Shown here: piece by piece, positions 35,001 to 45,194 of the stretch | Layout of the letters: every line of letters starts with the position of its first letter | Numbering within the stretch: the stretch's first letter is position 1 | DNA from: Ligustrum vulgare | Lineage: Eukaryota > Streptophyta > Magnoliopsida > Lamiales > Oleaceae | NCBI GenBank assembly: GCA_963555705.1 | Contig: OY743189.1 | Location: forward strand, 203,501 to 267,500 | Reading direction: 5' to 3' | Length of the DNA: 64,000 bases | Translations under genes and position numbers: made by a program | Notes under the pieces: generated by a model | What the model saw: only the letters and a program-made list of their open reading frames with translations | What the model was told of the DNA's origin: nothing | Databases searched by the model: none

Positions 35001-38000
35001 ACCTGATCCTTATCTACTTGTTACAAGCTGCCCCCACTTGTAACCAAACCAATGGTTATTATTCCCATGGTTTTACCTTAAAATCTGATTTTGGCCAAGA
35101 AACTTCATGTCCACGTTCTTGGCCAGCATCACTGTAATGCAGCCTGCAGTCGTCCTAGCATCGCATTGCAGTTGTCCCACATCAGCAGCCTGCAGTCGCA
35201 CTGCAGTTGTTCCAGACATGGCCTGCAGTGTCCCAACAAAATGTTGTCGCGTCCTGTCCATGTCCCAGCCATGGACAGCTTCCGTCCTAGCTTGCGTCTC
35301 CCATCGCAGGCAGCCTCGTCCCCATGTCTTGCTCGGCTTTTTCCCAACAAATCTTCCGGCATACTAGGGATTTGAAGCATAAGGGTCATGAATTCTTTAA
35401 CATATTCACGAATAGATCCCCTTTGTTTCAGTTACCGTAGTTTCTTTCGAGCTTCATCAACAACGCTTTCCGAGTAGAACTGCCTTTTCAACTCCCTTTT
35501 TGAATTCTTCCTAAGTATCTACTTTGCTAGTACCTTTCTCGATATCCGCATGCTTTCGACGCCACCATAAGGAAGAGGTGTTAGAAAGGTACATGGTTGC
35601 GGTACGAACCATCATGGTCTCGTCATGGATATTTATGCCATCAAAATATAATTCCATTTGCCAAATGAAATTTTACGATATCCTTGGCATCCCTTCGGCC
35701 ATCAAAACCTTTCGGTTTCGGATATTCAATTCTTAGGGTTGCAACACCTGCAGCAGCACCACCTCCGCTTGTCCCTGCTGTGGATTGGTTGTATTGATTG
35801 AGCTCAATACTTACTTTCTACATCAGGATGGTAAATTGATTAATCTCCTCCCAACGCATCATGTCCATCTACCACAGCCTGGACATCATCTGTCATAGAG
35901 GCCTGTCCTTCCATCAACATTTGGACGCTACCTTGGAGAGTTTCTAACTGTCCAATAGCATGGCCCTCCAACGCCTTGAAAGAGTGTTTAAGTCATTCAA
36001 CCAGATCACCTATATTGGCGATTATCGTGTCGAGTTTTCCTTCCAACATAGAGGCCTCCCTTGTTATGCTTTTGCTTCGTGTTTTCCTTCCTTCGACAGG
36101 GGTAACATCACGTCCCCTTTCTCCAATCTCAACATCAACGGTCTCTTGAGAACCTGCCATTTTGATAGCCTACAAACCTGGCTCTGATACCAATAGTCAC
36201 GGGCTTATTTTCTTTCTATCGAAAATCTAGCACCGTACGGCCTTAACGCTTGATATGTCTCGACACCTCTCGAGAAAAATGTTAAGTCAGCCTTTCCCTC
36301 CCAAGAATAACCTTTGAGGTTGAAATTCTGTCACTCTTATATGGGAGAATGGAGAATTCAAAAATAAGGAACAAGAATAAGTTTGGGAGAATCTCTACTA
36401 TTTACTTTGAAAGAAATCTTTTTACAAAAATTGGTACAGCACTCAATGAGAAATACAAATGACCAAACACTTCTATTTATAGGCAAAGATTAGCAAGTTT
36501 CCTTTGACTAGATACAATGTATCTAATGGATAAGGTGTGTAGATAATTCTTGCAAGGTCATTTTTAGTTGGATCAACCTCTTTGCAAGCCGTCCTTATCA
36601 CATGTGTAGAAGCTTCTTACAAGTTGTGGTGCTTGGTTGTCTCCAACCTTAAGTTGTAAGGTTGTCTCTAGCTTTTGCAAGTAGCTTCCTTTATGGCTAA
36701 GAAAGTTCCCTTATCTTTTAAGTTCCTTTTCAACCTTTACCACCCACAACTTTTTACCACTTGATCAAGTAGCTTATCTCTTCAGCATCCTTATCCTTTT
36801 AGCCCACCTTATCCTTATCTACTTGTTACAAGTTGCCCCCACTTGTAACCAAACCAATGGTTATTATTCCCATGGTTTTACCTTCCTTAAAATAGGATTT
36901 TGGCCAAGAAACTTAATGTCTACGTTCTTGGCTAGCATCATAGCAACACAGCCTGCAGTCGTCCTAAAGTCGCACTGCAGTCGGTCCAGAAATGGCCTGC
37001 AGCATGCCAGCAAAATCTTATCGCGTCCTGTCCATGTCCCAGCTATGGACAGCTTTCGTCCTAGCTTGCGTCTCACATCGCAGGCAGCCTCATCCCCATG
37101 TCTTTCTCGACTTTTTCCCAACTGCCGCCGGGATGTAAAGGTAACAGTTGGAGGATGTAAGTCACTCCCCTACCGAATTTGGCGACGCCCTCATCCCTGA
37201 GTATTGCCAAAGCTTAACTTTAAATGACCATAACTCTACTTCATTTTCCCAAGTTGCTTTTGACGCTGGAAAGCCTTTCCACTTTACCAAGTATTGAGTA
37301 CACGGAGGGACACCTCTTTGTCTAACTTCCTGATCCGCCATGATAACCTCAACATCTTTGTTAATAAACTTTGAAACAATGGGAGGGGCACGTTTTGACA
37401 CATTCCTCCTTTGTAATTCTTGACGTACCCAATTGTTACATCCATCTAGGATGTAGAATAGCAACATGCCAATATATCTTCCGGCATGCTAGGGATTTGA
37501 AGCATAAGGGTCATGAATTCTTTAACATATTCACGAATAGATCCCCTTTGTTTCAGTTCCCTTAGTTTCTTTTAAGCTTCATAAACAACACTATCTGGGT
37601 AGAACTCCCTTTTCAACTCCCTTTTGAATTCTTCCCAAGTATCCACTTTGCAAGTACCTTTCTCGATCTTTGCATGCTTACGATGCCACCATAAGGAAGC
37701 GGTGTCAGAGAGGTACATGGTTGCGGTACGAACCTTCATGGTCTCGTCATGGACATTTACGCCATCAAAATATAATTCCATTTGCCAAAGGAAATTTTCG
37801 ATATCCTTGGCATCTCTTCGACTATCGAAACCTTTCGGTTTTGGATATTCAATTCTTGGGGTTGCAACACTTGCAGCACCTCAGCTTGTCCCCACCGTGG
37901 ATTGTTTGTATTGATTGAGCTCAAGACTTAGATTCTCCATCATGATGGAAAATTGATTAATCTGCCCTTGCATGGCAGTAACCGCATCTATGCTAATGGT

Positions 38001-41000
38001 CTGGAGGCGACCAAAATCTGCTCCCAACGCATCATGTCCAGTTACCACAGCCTGGACATCATCCTTCATAGAGGCCTGTAATTCCATCGACATTTGGACG
38101 CTACCTTGGAGAGTTTCTAACTGTCTAATAGCATGGCCCTCCAATGCTTTGAAAGAGTGTTCAAGTGATTCAACCCGATCACCCATATTGGCGATGATCG
38201 TGTCGAGTTTTCCTTCCAACATAGAGACCTCCCTTGTTATGCTTTCACTTCGTGTTTTACTTCCTTCAACTGGGGTAACACCACTTCCCCTTTCTCCAAT
38301 CTTAATAACGGTCTCTTTAGAACCTAGCATTATAACATCCTACAAACCTGGTTCTGATACCAAGTGTCACGGGCTTATTTTCCTTCTATCGAAAATCTAG
38401 CACCGTGAGGCCTTAATGCTTGATATGTCTCGACACCTCTCGAGAAAAACGTTAAGTTAGCCTTTCCCTCACATGAATTTAACCTTTGAGGTTGAAATTT
38501 TATCACTCTTATATGGGAGGATCGAGAATTTAAAATAAGGAACAAGAATAAGTTTGGCAGAATCTCTACTATTTACTTTGAATGAAAACTTTTTACAATA
38601 ATTGATACATCACTCGAGAAATACAAATGACAGATTAGCAAGTTTCCTTTGACTAGATACAATGTTACTTTGAAAGAAAACTTTTTATAATAATCGGTAC
38701 ATCACTCAATGAGAAATGCAAATGACCAAACACTTCTATTTATAGTCAAAGATTAGCAAGTTGCCTTTGACTAGATACAATGTATCTAATGGATAAGGCG
38801 TGTAGATAATTCTTGCAAGGTCATTCTTAGTTGAATCCACCTCTTTGCAAGTTGTTCTTATCACCAAGTTGTCCATATCACGTGTAGAATCTTCTTGCAA
38901 GTTGTGGTGGTTGGTTGTCTCCAACTTTATCAAGTTGTATGGTTGTTTCTAGCTTTAGCAAGTAGCTTCCTTAGTGGCTAAGCAAGTTCCCTTATCTTTT
39001 AAGTTCCCTGTCAAATATTACCACCCACAACTTTTGACCACTTGATTAAGTGGCTTATTTCTTTAGCATCCTTATCCTTGATCAAGTTGTCCTTATCACA
39101 TGTGTAGAATCTTCTTGCAAGTTGTGGTGCTTGGTTGTCTCCAATCTTATCAAGCTGTATGGTTGTTTCTAGCTTTTGCAAGTAGCTTCCTTAGTAGAGG
39201 TGTCAATACGAGTGGTCCGAGCCGGGTCGGCCCGTTAACATAAAAGCCCGGTAACAACCCGTTTGAAAAAAAGCCCGCCCACTGCGGGTTACGGGCCGGT
39301 TCCAGGTCAGCCCACAAATTTCGAACTACAACCCAGGCCCGCCCGTTGGCCCATCCGGGTTGAGCTCATGCAGGTCGCGGTTCGTTCTGATTTGACCCGT
39401 ATGAATAAAATTATAGACTTTTTCATATTTGTAGCAATTTTTTTGTCAAGTTTCTAAATACAAAATGATTAAAATGATAAATTCATATTTATACCATAAA
39501 ATATTTACATAGAATTTAAAGTTATATTTTGTGTTATATGAAATACTTCTAAATTTGCAAATTTAAATAAAACATAAACTAATAACAATTAAATACTAAA
39601 TGTATTTCTAATTACTATTATCAAAAAACATTACGTTTTTTAGCTATTAGGGAGAAAAAAATAAGATTTTGCTTTAAAAGTTGTATTAGAGTTTGTAGAA
39701 GAATGAAAATTTTCAATGTTACCATATTTAATAAAAACAGTTTATTTTTTTATTTTTATTTTTTTACGGGCCAGCGGGTTAACCGCAGCCCGCGAAGGTT
39801 TGACCCGCGAAACCCGCGGTTCACAACTTCTTGACCTGTGAACCGCCCGTACGGGTCACGGGTCGGCCCGCGGTCCCGGGTCGATCCGGGCCGGTTTTCA
39901 CGGGTCTAGTCGGCCCGTCCGTCTTGACACCTCTATTCCTTAGTGGCTAAGCAAGTTCCCTTATCTTTCAAGTTCCTTGTCAAACTTTACCACCCACAAC
40001 TTTTGACCACTCGATCAGGTGGCTTATCTCTTTAGCGTCCTTATCTACTTGTTATAAGTTGCCCCCACTTGTAACCAAACCTCCCAAAATCTGATTTTGG
40101 CCTAGAAACTTCATGTCCACGTTCTTGGCCAGCATTATAGCAACACAGCTTGCAGTCGTCCTAGCATTGTACTGTAGTCGTCCCACAACAGCCTGCAGTT
40201 GCACTGCAATTGTTCTAGAGATGGCCTGTAGCGTCCCAGCAAAATCTGGTCGCGTCCTGCCCATGTCTCTGCTATGGACAGCTTCCGTCCTAGCCTACGT
40301 CTCCCATCGGTGGCAGCCTCGTCCCCATGTCGTGCCCTTGCCATGCGCCTTTTTCCCAACTGCTATTGGGACGGAAAGGCAACAGTTGGGGGACGTAAGT
40401 ATTCGCTCTCTTTTAGTCAATCATCGCCTTATGAAGGTTGAGATCAACAATCTCCATACCTTCCTGCCATTCTCATCCTCCTGGCTAACAGCTCGACACT
40501 ATTGTAGCTGAGCATTTCTCCCGCATTTCTCTCAGGAATCTGTTGATCTCTTCTAGCTTGCTCCTTCATATTCGGTCCTCTGACATTGCAACAGTTGCCT
40601 TGACAATCAAGGATATTTGTAGTGTTAGCTTGGAATGATGCTTAAGCGAACCCTACTACACTAGCATAGGAGGTACCACCACGAACACCTTCTGTTGACT
40701 AGAAATGATTGTGATTGGAAAAAAATTCAATTTTTGGAGAATGTGATTGAGAAGAGGTTAAAAAGCCTAAAATTTGACTATTAAATGCTGAAGCCTCTGT
40801 TTGGGGAAAATTTATAAACCGTTTAATTTATAAATAAATAGAAATGAGTATTTGATAAGTGGATAATACTTATAGCTCTATTGGAGTGTGTGATTAAAAA
40901 TTAGTTTAACAATTAATAAAATGATATATAAATTAGCCAAACTAAGGCTAAGTATTGCTTATAATTTTTTTGAATGAGTACACTTATAAGTTCTTAAAGC

Positions 41001-43439
41001 ATACAATTATTTGGATCATATGACCAGTAGCATTGTAATTTGAAGAAGATTACCTGATTTATTATTGTAATTTTTGGAGTAGAGATTAACCACCCAAGTA
41101 GAAAGACACATAATGGAAGCCTTACCGTCTAAAGAACCATGATAGAAAACGTATTGCTGAAGACCTACTGTGCAAGAACCAAGATAGGAAGTCTATTATC
41201 TGCTTTGACTCCTTTGAGTCGTAGGATTTTTTAGTAATGTCCATCTCTTAGAGAAGTTCTCAAAAGACTACTACTATGATATAGTTATATTATTTTATAT
41301 TTTATAAAGGAAGGCAAATCTATGAGAAATACACGGATTGAGCTACATTTAGCTCTTGTTTGAACTCCATTATAATTTCATACATTTTTTTTCTTTCTTA
41401 TTTTTAACCTCTTTTGGCCCGTACACTCATTCGATACTCTAATGTGGTCATTCTTTTTTCTTTATAACAAAAATAATATATTTTTTAACTCAAAATTATT
41501 ATTGAATAAAAAGTAGACACTCAAAGTTAAAAGATTTCAATAAAAAAAATCAATGACAAGTATAAAACTAAATTTATGCTATATAAATGAAGAATTTTAA
41601 ATATATTAATTAACGTGTTGGGGAGGTTTTTTTTTGAAAGGTACGTGTCTGTGTTGGTTCATCATAGCTTTCAACTACACATTCTCCCATATATCTCTTA
41701 TTTTTTAACCGCACATTCTTACAAAAAATCACTATTTCAAAATACATTATCTTAATAATCCAAGAGTTCGTTTGATTGCGAGGGTGGAATTTAGGTAAAA
41801 CGAAGATGAATTCCAGGGAATTGGATTCCTTAGAATAGAAGTTTGACGTGTTTGATTGGTTTAATTTTTTAGATGGAAAAAGTAGAGAATTTTTCAACTT
41901 TTGTTATTTGATTGATATTGAAAATTAAGCAAAATTTTGCTATTTCAATCATTTTTTTGCATACATTAGTACTTGATAATAATAATGTTAATTTTAGAAA
42001 AAATAAGTCAACTAACAACAATAAAAAGGACCAAATGAGGCTAAAATGGTTTTCCACTTTAGAAAATCAATTCCCACTAAAGTGCCAAGAAACCAATTCC
42101 TCAAAATCAAGGAAAATTACGGATTTCTAGAAAAGTTGGAAAACAAATTCCATGGAAAATTTAGGCAATCAAACGGTGCAAAGTTGGAAAATGCAATCAA
42201 ACAGGGCCTAATTATAATGGATCTCAAAAAAGCACTTTTATATACTATTTTAGAGAGCCATATATTTTTAGCTGAAACTTTGAAGCAAGAAATCCTTATG
42301 TTATGTATTCATCTGAGAGCAATATGCGTGAATCTAAAGTCTCAAAATGGTAACTGTGTAAGTTGGTCTCTCATCCAACTAAAAGATAAGGGATTCCCCC
42401 CTGCCGAAAACTGGTATTTTAGCAATCTAAAGATAATCAACTTACTGTTTCTGTAAAGTTGGTATCCTAAATAAGTATGATCAAATGAGAATGTCTTGAT
42501 GCTGTTATAGACTAGAAATACCAGAAGTAAATCTTTTGATAGCTTACACAGACGCACGTTTAGTTGACCACTATAAATTGTTGTTGTCTCAACTTTGCTT
42601 TATCTTCTATTTCCAGTTTCCAATTGTTGGCCGTCCAGTAGATTACAATGTGAAGAATGTCTAATGTAGCTTATTTTCTAAGACGCCATTTTTTTTTCGA
42701 TACACTGCTGAATCTTATATACATGGGACTTTAATGTGTTTAAGTATTTATGTTGGCATGTCTGATTGAAATAAGTTACAAAGATAAATTAAGATTTTGA
42801 TTTGTTAACTAAAGTTATATAAATTTTATTCTTTTTTCTGTTTTCTCTCGTCAACTTAAATAAAGCCCTGAAAATTTCTTGATGAACAACTTGGCAACTT
42901 TTAATTTACTGAATGTGCCCCCCCCCATGTATAACTTAAATGACAGGGAACGAGTCGGCCTGCCCATTATCATGTTCTTCTTGATGAAATTTGTTTCTCT
43001 CCCGATGATCTACAAAATCTTATCCATTCACTGTCGTACGTGTAAGTTCCAGACCTTGAGAGTTTTTTTTTTTTTTTTTTTGGGTGTCTCAGTAGTTTTT
43101 TTTTTTTATTTATTTTTTTAATTTATTTGGCTTCAGTAACTGGTTTATTTCGTTTCTGCAGGAACCAAAGAAGTACTAATGCGAGCTCACTAGGTACTTT
43201 GACAGTCCTAACTTAAATTTGCCATACTATTTATTATCCCAATGAGAAAGTTGATCGTATTTGCACCTTTCTTCATTGCAGTTGCACCAGTATTTTATGC
43301 ACATCTTGCAGCCCATCAAATGGGACAGTTTCTGAAGTTGGAGGATTTCTCTGAAAGTTCATCTGGACAGGAAAGTATCCCCGTCCCTCAGCTGCCCAGG
43401 TTGCACGAAGATGTTGCAGGTTCCATGTTCTTTTGTTGA
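29058..43439 (+). CDS. AGO6: Argonaute of the AGO4/6/9 clade, most like AGO6
   Basis: Exons: 29058-29273, 29357-29562, 29654-29869, 29948-30084, 30170-30267, 30337-30434, 30516-30687, 30802-30918, 30995-31102, 31191-31253, 31434-31547, 31633-31798, 31901-32013, 32289-32426, 32685-32815, 32925-32990, 33590-33653, 33896-34007, 34089-34162, 42947-43041, 43162-43193, 43282-43439. They total 2694 nt, 897 residues plus stop, with every phase matching. Domains: N (about 35-190), PAZ (about 255-375, [14 protein letters not shown]), MID (about 420-555), PIWI (about 555-865). The slicer tetrad is complete: D638 (LGMDVSHG), E699 (RELLLDF), D721 (FRDGVNES), H853 (YAHLAA); the chain ends MFFC. Similarity to Arabidopsis AGO6 is strong ([17 protein letters not shown]). 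AGO4-clade proteins bind 24-nt siRNAs and guide DNA methylation of transposons and repeats in the nucleus. The start is the first ATG of the acidic/proline leader. AGO4 or AGO9 is less likely from the sequence pattern. Confidence 0.95.
29870..29947 (+). other. GC-AG intron 3 of AGO6
   Basis: No GT donor keeps the conserved frame here. AATAG|GCATAA joined to GATGCAG|AGGGTGCC gives NRGCLLVRQ, which matches the family, so the intron must begin GC. Confidence 0.85.
32085..32262. mobile_element. MITE in AGO6 intron 13
   Basis: GATACATGTACAACTTTGTT at the left and, as complement at the right, GATACTTGTAAAACTTTTTT are inverted ends. They continue inward with TTACTTACAA and GATGTGGCA / GATGTGACA. 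The duplication is not clean. Confidence 0.7.
32488..32656. mobile_element. Tourist-like MITE in AGO6 intron 14 (169 bp)
   Basis: TAA flanks both sides (32485-32487 and 32657-32659). Ends are GCCTATGTTTGGCAAA and, as complement, CACTCTGTTTGTTAAA. Confidence 0.75.
33166..33495. mobile_element. hAT-like GC-rich MITE in AGO6 intron 16 (330 bp)
   Basis: Ends TAGGGATGGTAAAA and, as complement, TAGGGATAGCAATGG are inverted. ATTATAAA (33158-33165) and ATTGTAAA (33496-33503) form an 8-bp duplication with one difference. GC-rich arms surround a poly-T/poly-A core, giving strong folding potential. Confidence 0.85.
34519..35348 (-). mobile_element. Chromovirus LTR 1 (truncated copy)
   Basis: First of three copies of an LTR that on the + strand begins (TG)ACGGGCTTATTTTCTTTC. 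It stops at TTTTTCCCAAC and joins gag sequence directly, so about 40 bp of the LTR and all of pol are missing at this junction. Confidence 0.8.
35349..36192 (-). pseudogene. Internal domain A of the chromovirus array: gag remnant and PBS
   Basis: On the minus strand a PBS (TGGTATCAGAGCCAGG, 36177-36192) abuts LTR 2. It is followed by gag N-terminal sequence and a gag core matching the unit at 37572-38330. Stops and deletions are frequent, and pol is entirely lost. Confidence 0.8.
36195..37146 (-). mobile_element. Chromovirus LTR 2, shared by two internal domains
   Basis: Full-length copy (about 950 bp). On the minus strand it starts TGTTACC at 37146 and ends GCCCGTGACT near 36195. Its left side abuts a PBS and its right side abuts the 3' end of pol, so it served as 5' LTR for unit A and 3' LTR for unit B. 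Confidence 0.85.
37147..38362 (-). pseudogene. Internal domain B of the chromovirus array: gag and chromodomain
   Basis: On the minus strand a PBS (TGGTATCAGAACCAGG, 38347-38362) is followed by an open gag N-terminus with a coiled coil (38330-37881) and a gag core with [19 protein letters not shown] and [14 protein letters not shown] (37781-37572). After a large deletion comes the chromodomain at the end of integrase (37467-37162, with [16 protein letters not shown]). The chromodomain targets insertion to methylated-histone chromatin in this lineage. RT and RNase H are missing. Confidence 0.88.
38365..40384 (-). mobile_element. Chromovirus LTR 3, enlarged by duplications and a MITE
   Basis: Starts TGTCACGGGC on the + strand next to the PBS of unit B and ends GGCAACA at 40384. 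It is 2.0 kb against about 0.95 kb for LTR 2. The excess comes from a 741-bp MITE and two internal direct duplications (around 38580-38790 and 38870-39190). Sequence to its right (40385 to about 40690) matches the pol-side flank of LTR 2, so a third internal domain was once present. Confidence 0.85.
39195..39935. mobile_element. hAT-like MITE with perfect 8-bp target duplication (741 bp)
   Basis: TTCCTTAG occurs at 39187-39194 and 39936-39943. The unoccupied form CTTCCTTAGTGGCTAAG is present in the duplicated LTR segment near 38968. Ends TAGAGGTGTCAA and TTGACACCTCTA are perfect inverted repeats. GC-rich arms with GGCCCG motifs enclose an AT-rich centre without coding capacity. Confidence 0.95.
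40690..41763. other. Unassigned part of AGO6 intron 19
   Basis: Mostly AT-rich. A possible MITE lies at about 40795-40965 (GCCTCTGTTTGGGGAAA ... TAGCCAAACTAAGGC). Nothing else is supported. Confidence 0.45.
41764..42208. mobile_element. Tourist-like MITE in AGO6 intron 19 (445 bp)
   Basis: Ends GAGTTCGTTTGATTGCG and, as complement, GGCCCTGTTTGATTGCA. TAA follows at the right and CAA precedes at the left. The body is an inverted-orientation relative of the 23414-23923 MITE (TTCCATGGAAAAT, TTAACATTATTATTA). Confidence 0.72.
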
Positions 43440-43648
43440 AGTAATGAGAATTACAAGTTGATCAACTTAACAAAACTGTAAATATTCGGGTGCTTTAGGA
43501 ATGTAGGTGACTTACGGTTTTCATCATGGTTATGATGAAGATAATTCTGGAGTAGCTTATTGAATCGGTGTAAATTTCCAATCAGCTTTTGATAAATGTA
43601 ACTTATGGGAATAGAAATTCGACTATTTGATACCTTCGGCTGCTTTGT

Positions 43649-43689
<41 letters not shown>

Positions 43690-44520
43690 CCCCCCTCCCC
43701 CTCCAATGCTATATTTGCCAAAGATTTTGCGTCCATGCTATACTAGATGTCTATATACTTTCAGTATATCTTGGAAAATCTACTCGTCTACTACAATACA
43801 TTAATAACCGTCGCATAATGTTTTGGACACATTCGGGCTCATAGAATTTTATTTACAATAAATAACTTTTCTTAGAATCGATTTTGACGGAGTATGCTAC
43901 AATCACATCCAATGCATTCCGTTAAAGCTAAGCTATTCTGGACACTGGTGTGTACATCCCCTGCACTTTTCTTTGGGTCTGCATGTATTTATATGAATCG
44001 AAATTTATTTCATAAGGATTCAGTTGGATAGCTATTCGAAGAAAAAAAATAATCTAAAATCATCATTTCGAATGAATAACAGCTACGAAAGCACTTCTCA
44101 AGTTACAATGTCCTTAAATAGTGAATCTGTTGTATCTGGGGACCCTATATTAATAATCATATTTCCTAATGACAAACATAATCAAGAATTGCAAGTGCAA
44201 GACGAGCAGAATTTTGACTCTGCATATAAAATTTAAAATCAGTAGAACATAGTTTACCCTCCATTTGGCCAACTAAACTTTCAATTAAAGATGAATGTTA
44301 TCCATTTATTTTAAAATGGACATCAATTCTATAGAAGAGCAGATGAAAAACTGCACATTCATGTCTCAAGGTTTTTGGAATTGTGCCAGCACTTCAAGTA
44401 TCAGGTATATCAGATGATGCCATCCGACTTCTTCTTTTTCCACATACTTTGAGGAGGAGGGGGGGGGGGGGGGGGGGATTTGAAGTGGTTGGATTCTCGT
44501 CCTACAACTAGTATAACTAC
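43440..44520 (+). other. AGO6 3' flank and intergenic sequence
   Basis: The 3' UTR begins at 43440; its end cannot be fixed. A (CT)n microsatellite with a C-run lies at 43651-43702, and a run of about 20 G at 44458-44477. No other gene is supported. Confidence 0.5.
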
Positions 44521-45194
44521 ATGTAGGGCTATAAATTGAAATCGTCAAATTGCTAAACTGAATTGAAATCGCAATTTTGAAATCGTTTTGTTTGAGTCCA
44601 CGTGGACTTGTCAACGTTTTAGTTTTGACCCAAACCGAATTACGTTCAAATGGTTTGGTTTAGGTTTTAGTTTTCAAAACCCGTTCAAACCGCCAACCAT
44701 CAAAACTTGTTTTTGTCATTTTTATTTTTGTATGATTTGTCATTTTGTTGGGAAAAAACATTTAGTACTGCCGTCGTGCTATATTGCTGTGGACAATGCA
44801 ATTTTAAACACTTTAATTCTGCCTTCATTTTGAATGAAGGAGTATGAATGTGATTTAAGTTGAATGCATTTTATTATTTTCACTATTTTCTAGATTTAGT
44901 AAAAAGACTAAATCCAATTCGAGATTTGATACACATTTTTTCTAATCCAGAATCAGTTTCTTTTCGGCAATAATCTTCTTGATGTTTGGTTCCTAATTAA
45001 TATGTAACTTATCTATGAGCTTTATAGTGTGTTACTATGTTATTCTAGTGAAAAACCTCTTAACAAGATTTTATATGATTCTTGTGACAAGCTGTGATTT
45101 GAAAACTTTTTTATTAATTTCATTTGCAAACTTCGGTTTGAACCCGCACGAAACCGCCAAAAATGGTTTGGTTTGGTGTGAAATAATAAATCTT
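44521..45194. other. Possible decayed MITE
   Basis: TAGGGCTATAAATTG near 44526, with several AAACCGCC/GGTTTGGTTT phrases around 44650-44690 and 45130-45175, suggests a MITE of the GGGCTGTAAA class. No inverted ends were confirmed. Confidence 0.35.

Larger units (their letters stand above)
34163..42946 (+). other. 8.8-kb intron 19 of AGO6, filled with transposons
   Basis: The donor is GATGATT|GTAAGT and the acceptor TGACAG|GGAACG, and the phase is 0. All other introns are 69-600 bp. The intron separates HAGMI from [11 protein letters not shown] in the PIWI domain. It contains a tandem chromovirus array (34519 to about 40690), a nested hAT-like MITE and a Tourist-like MITE. The stretches 34163-34518, 40690-41763 and 42209-42946 hold no element I could define, apart from a possible MITE at about 40795-40965. 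Confidence 0.93.

Noticed and set aside
35091..35389. Several overlapping ORFs on both strands (repeated near 36864 and 40113)
   Set aside because: They lie in a GC-richer part of the chromovirus LTR and recur in all three LTRs with different breaks.
44458..44477. Run of about 20 G as a G-quadruplex or functional tract
   Set aside because: A bare homopolymer in unassigned sequence is more likely slippage or an assembly length error.
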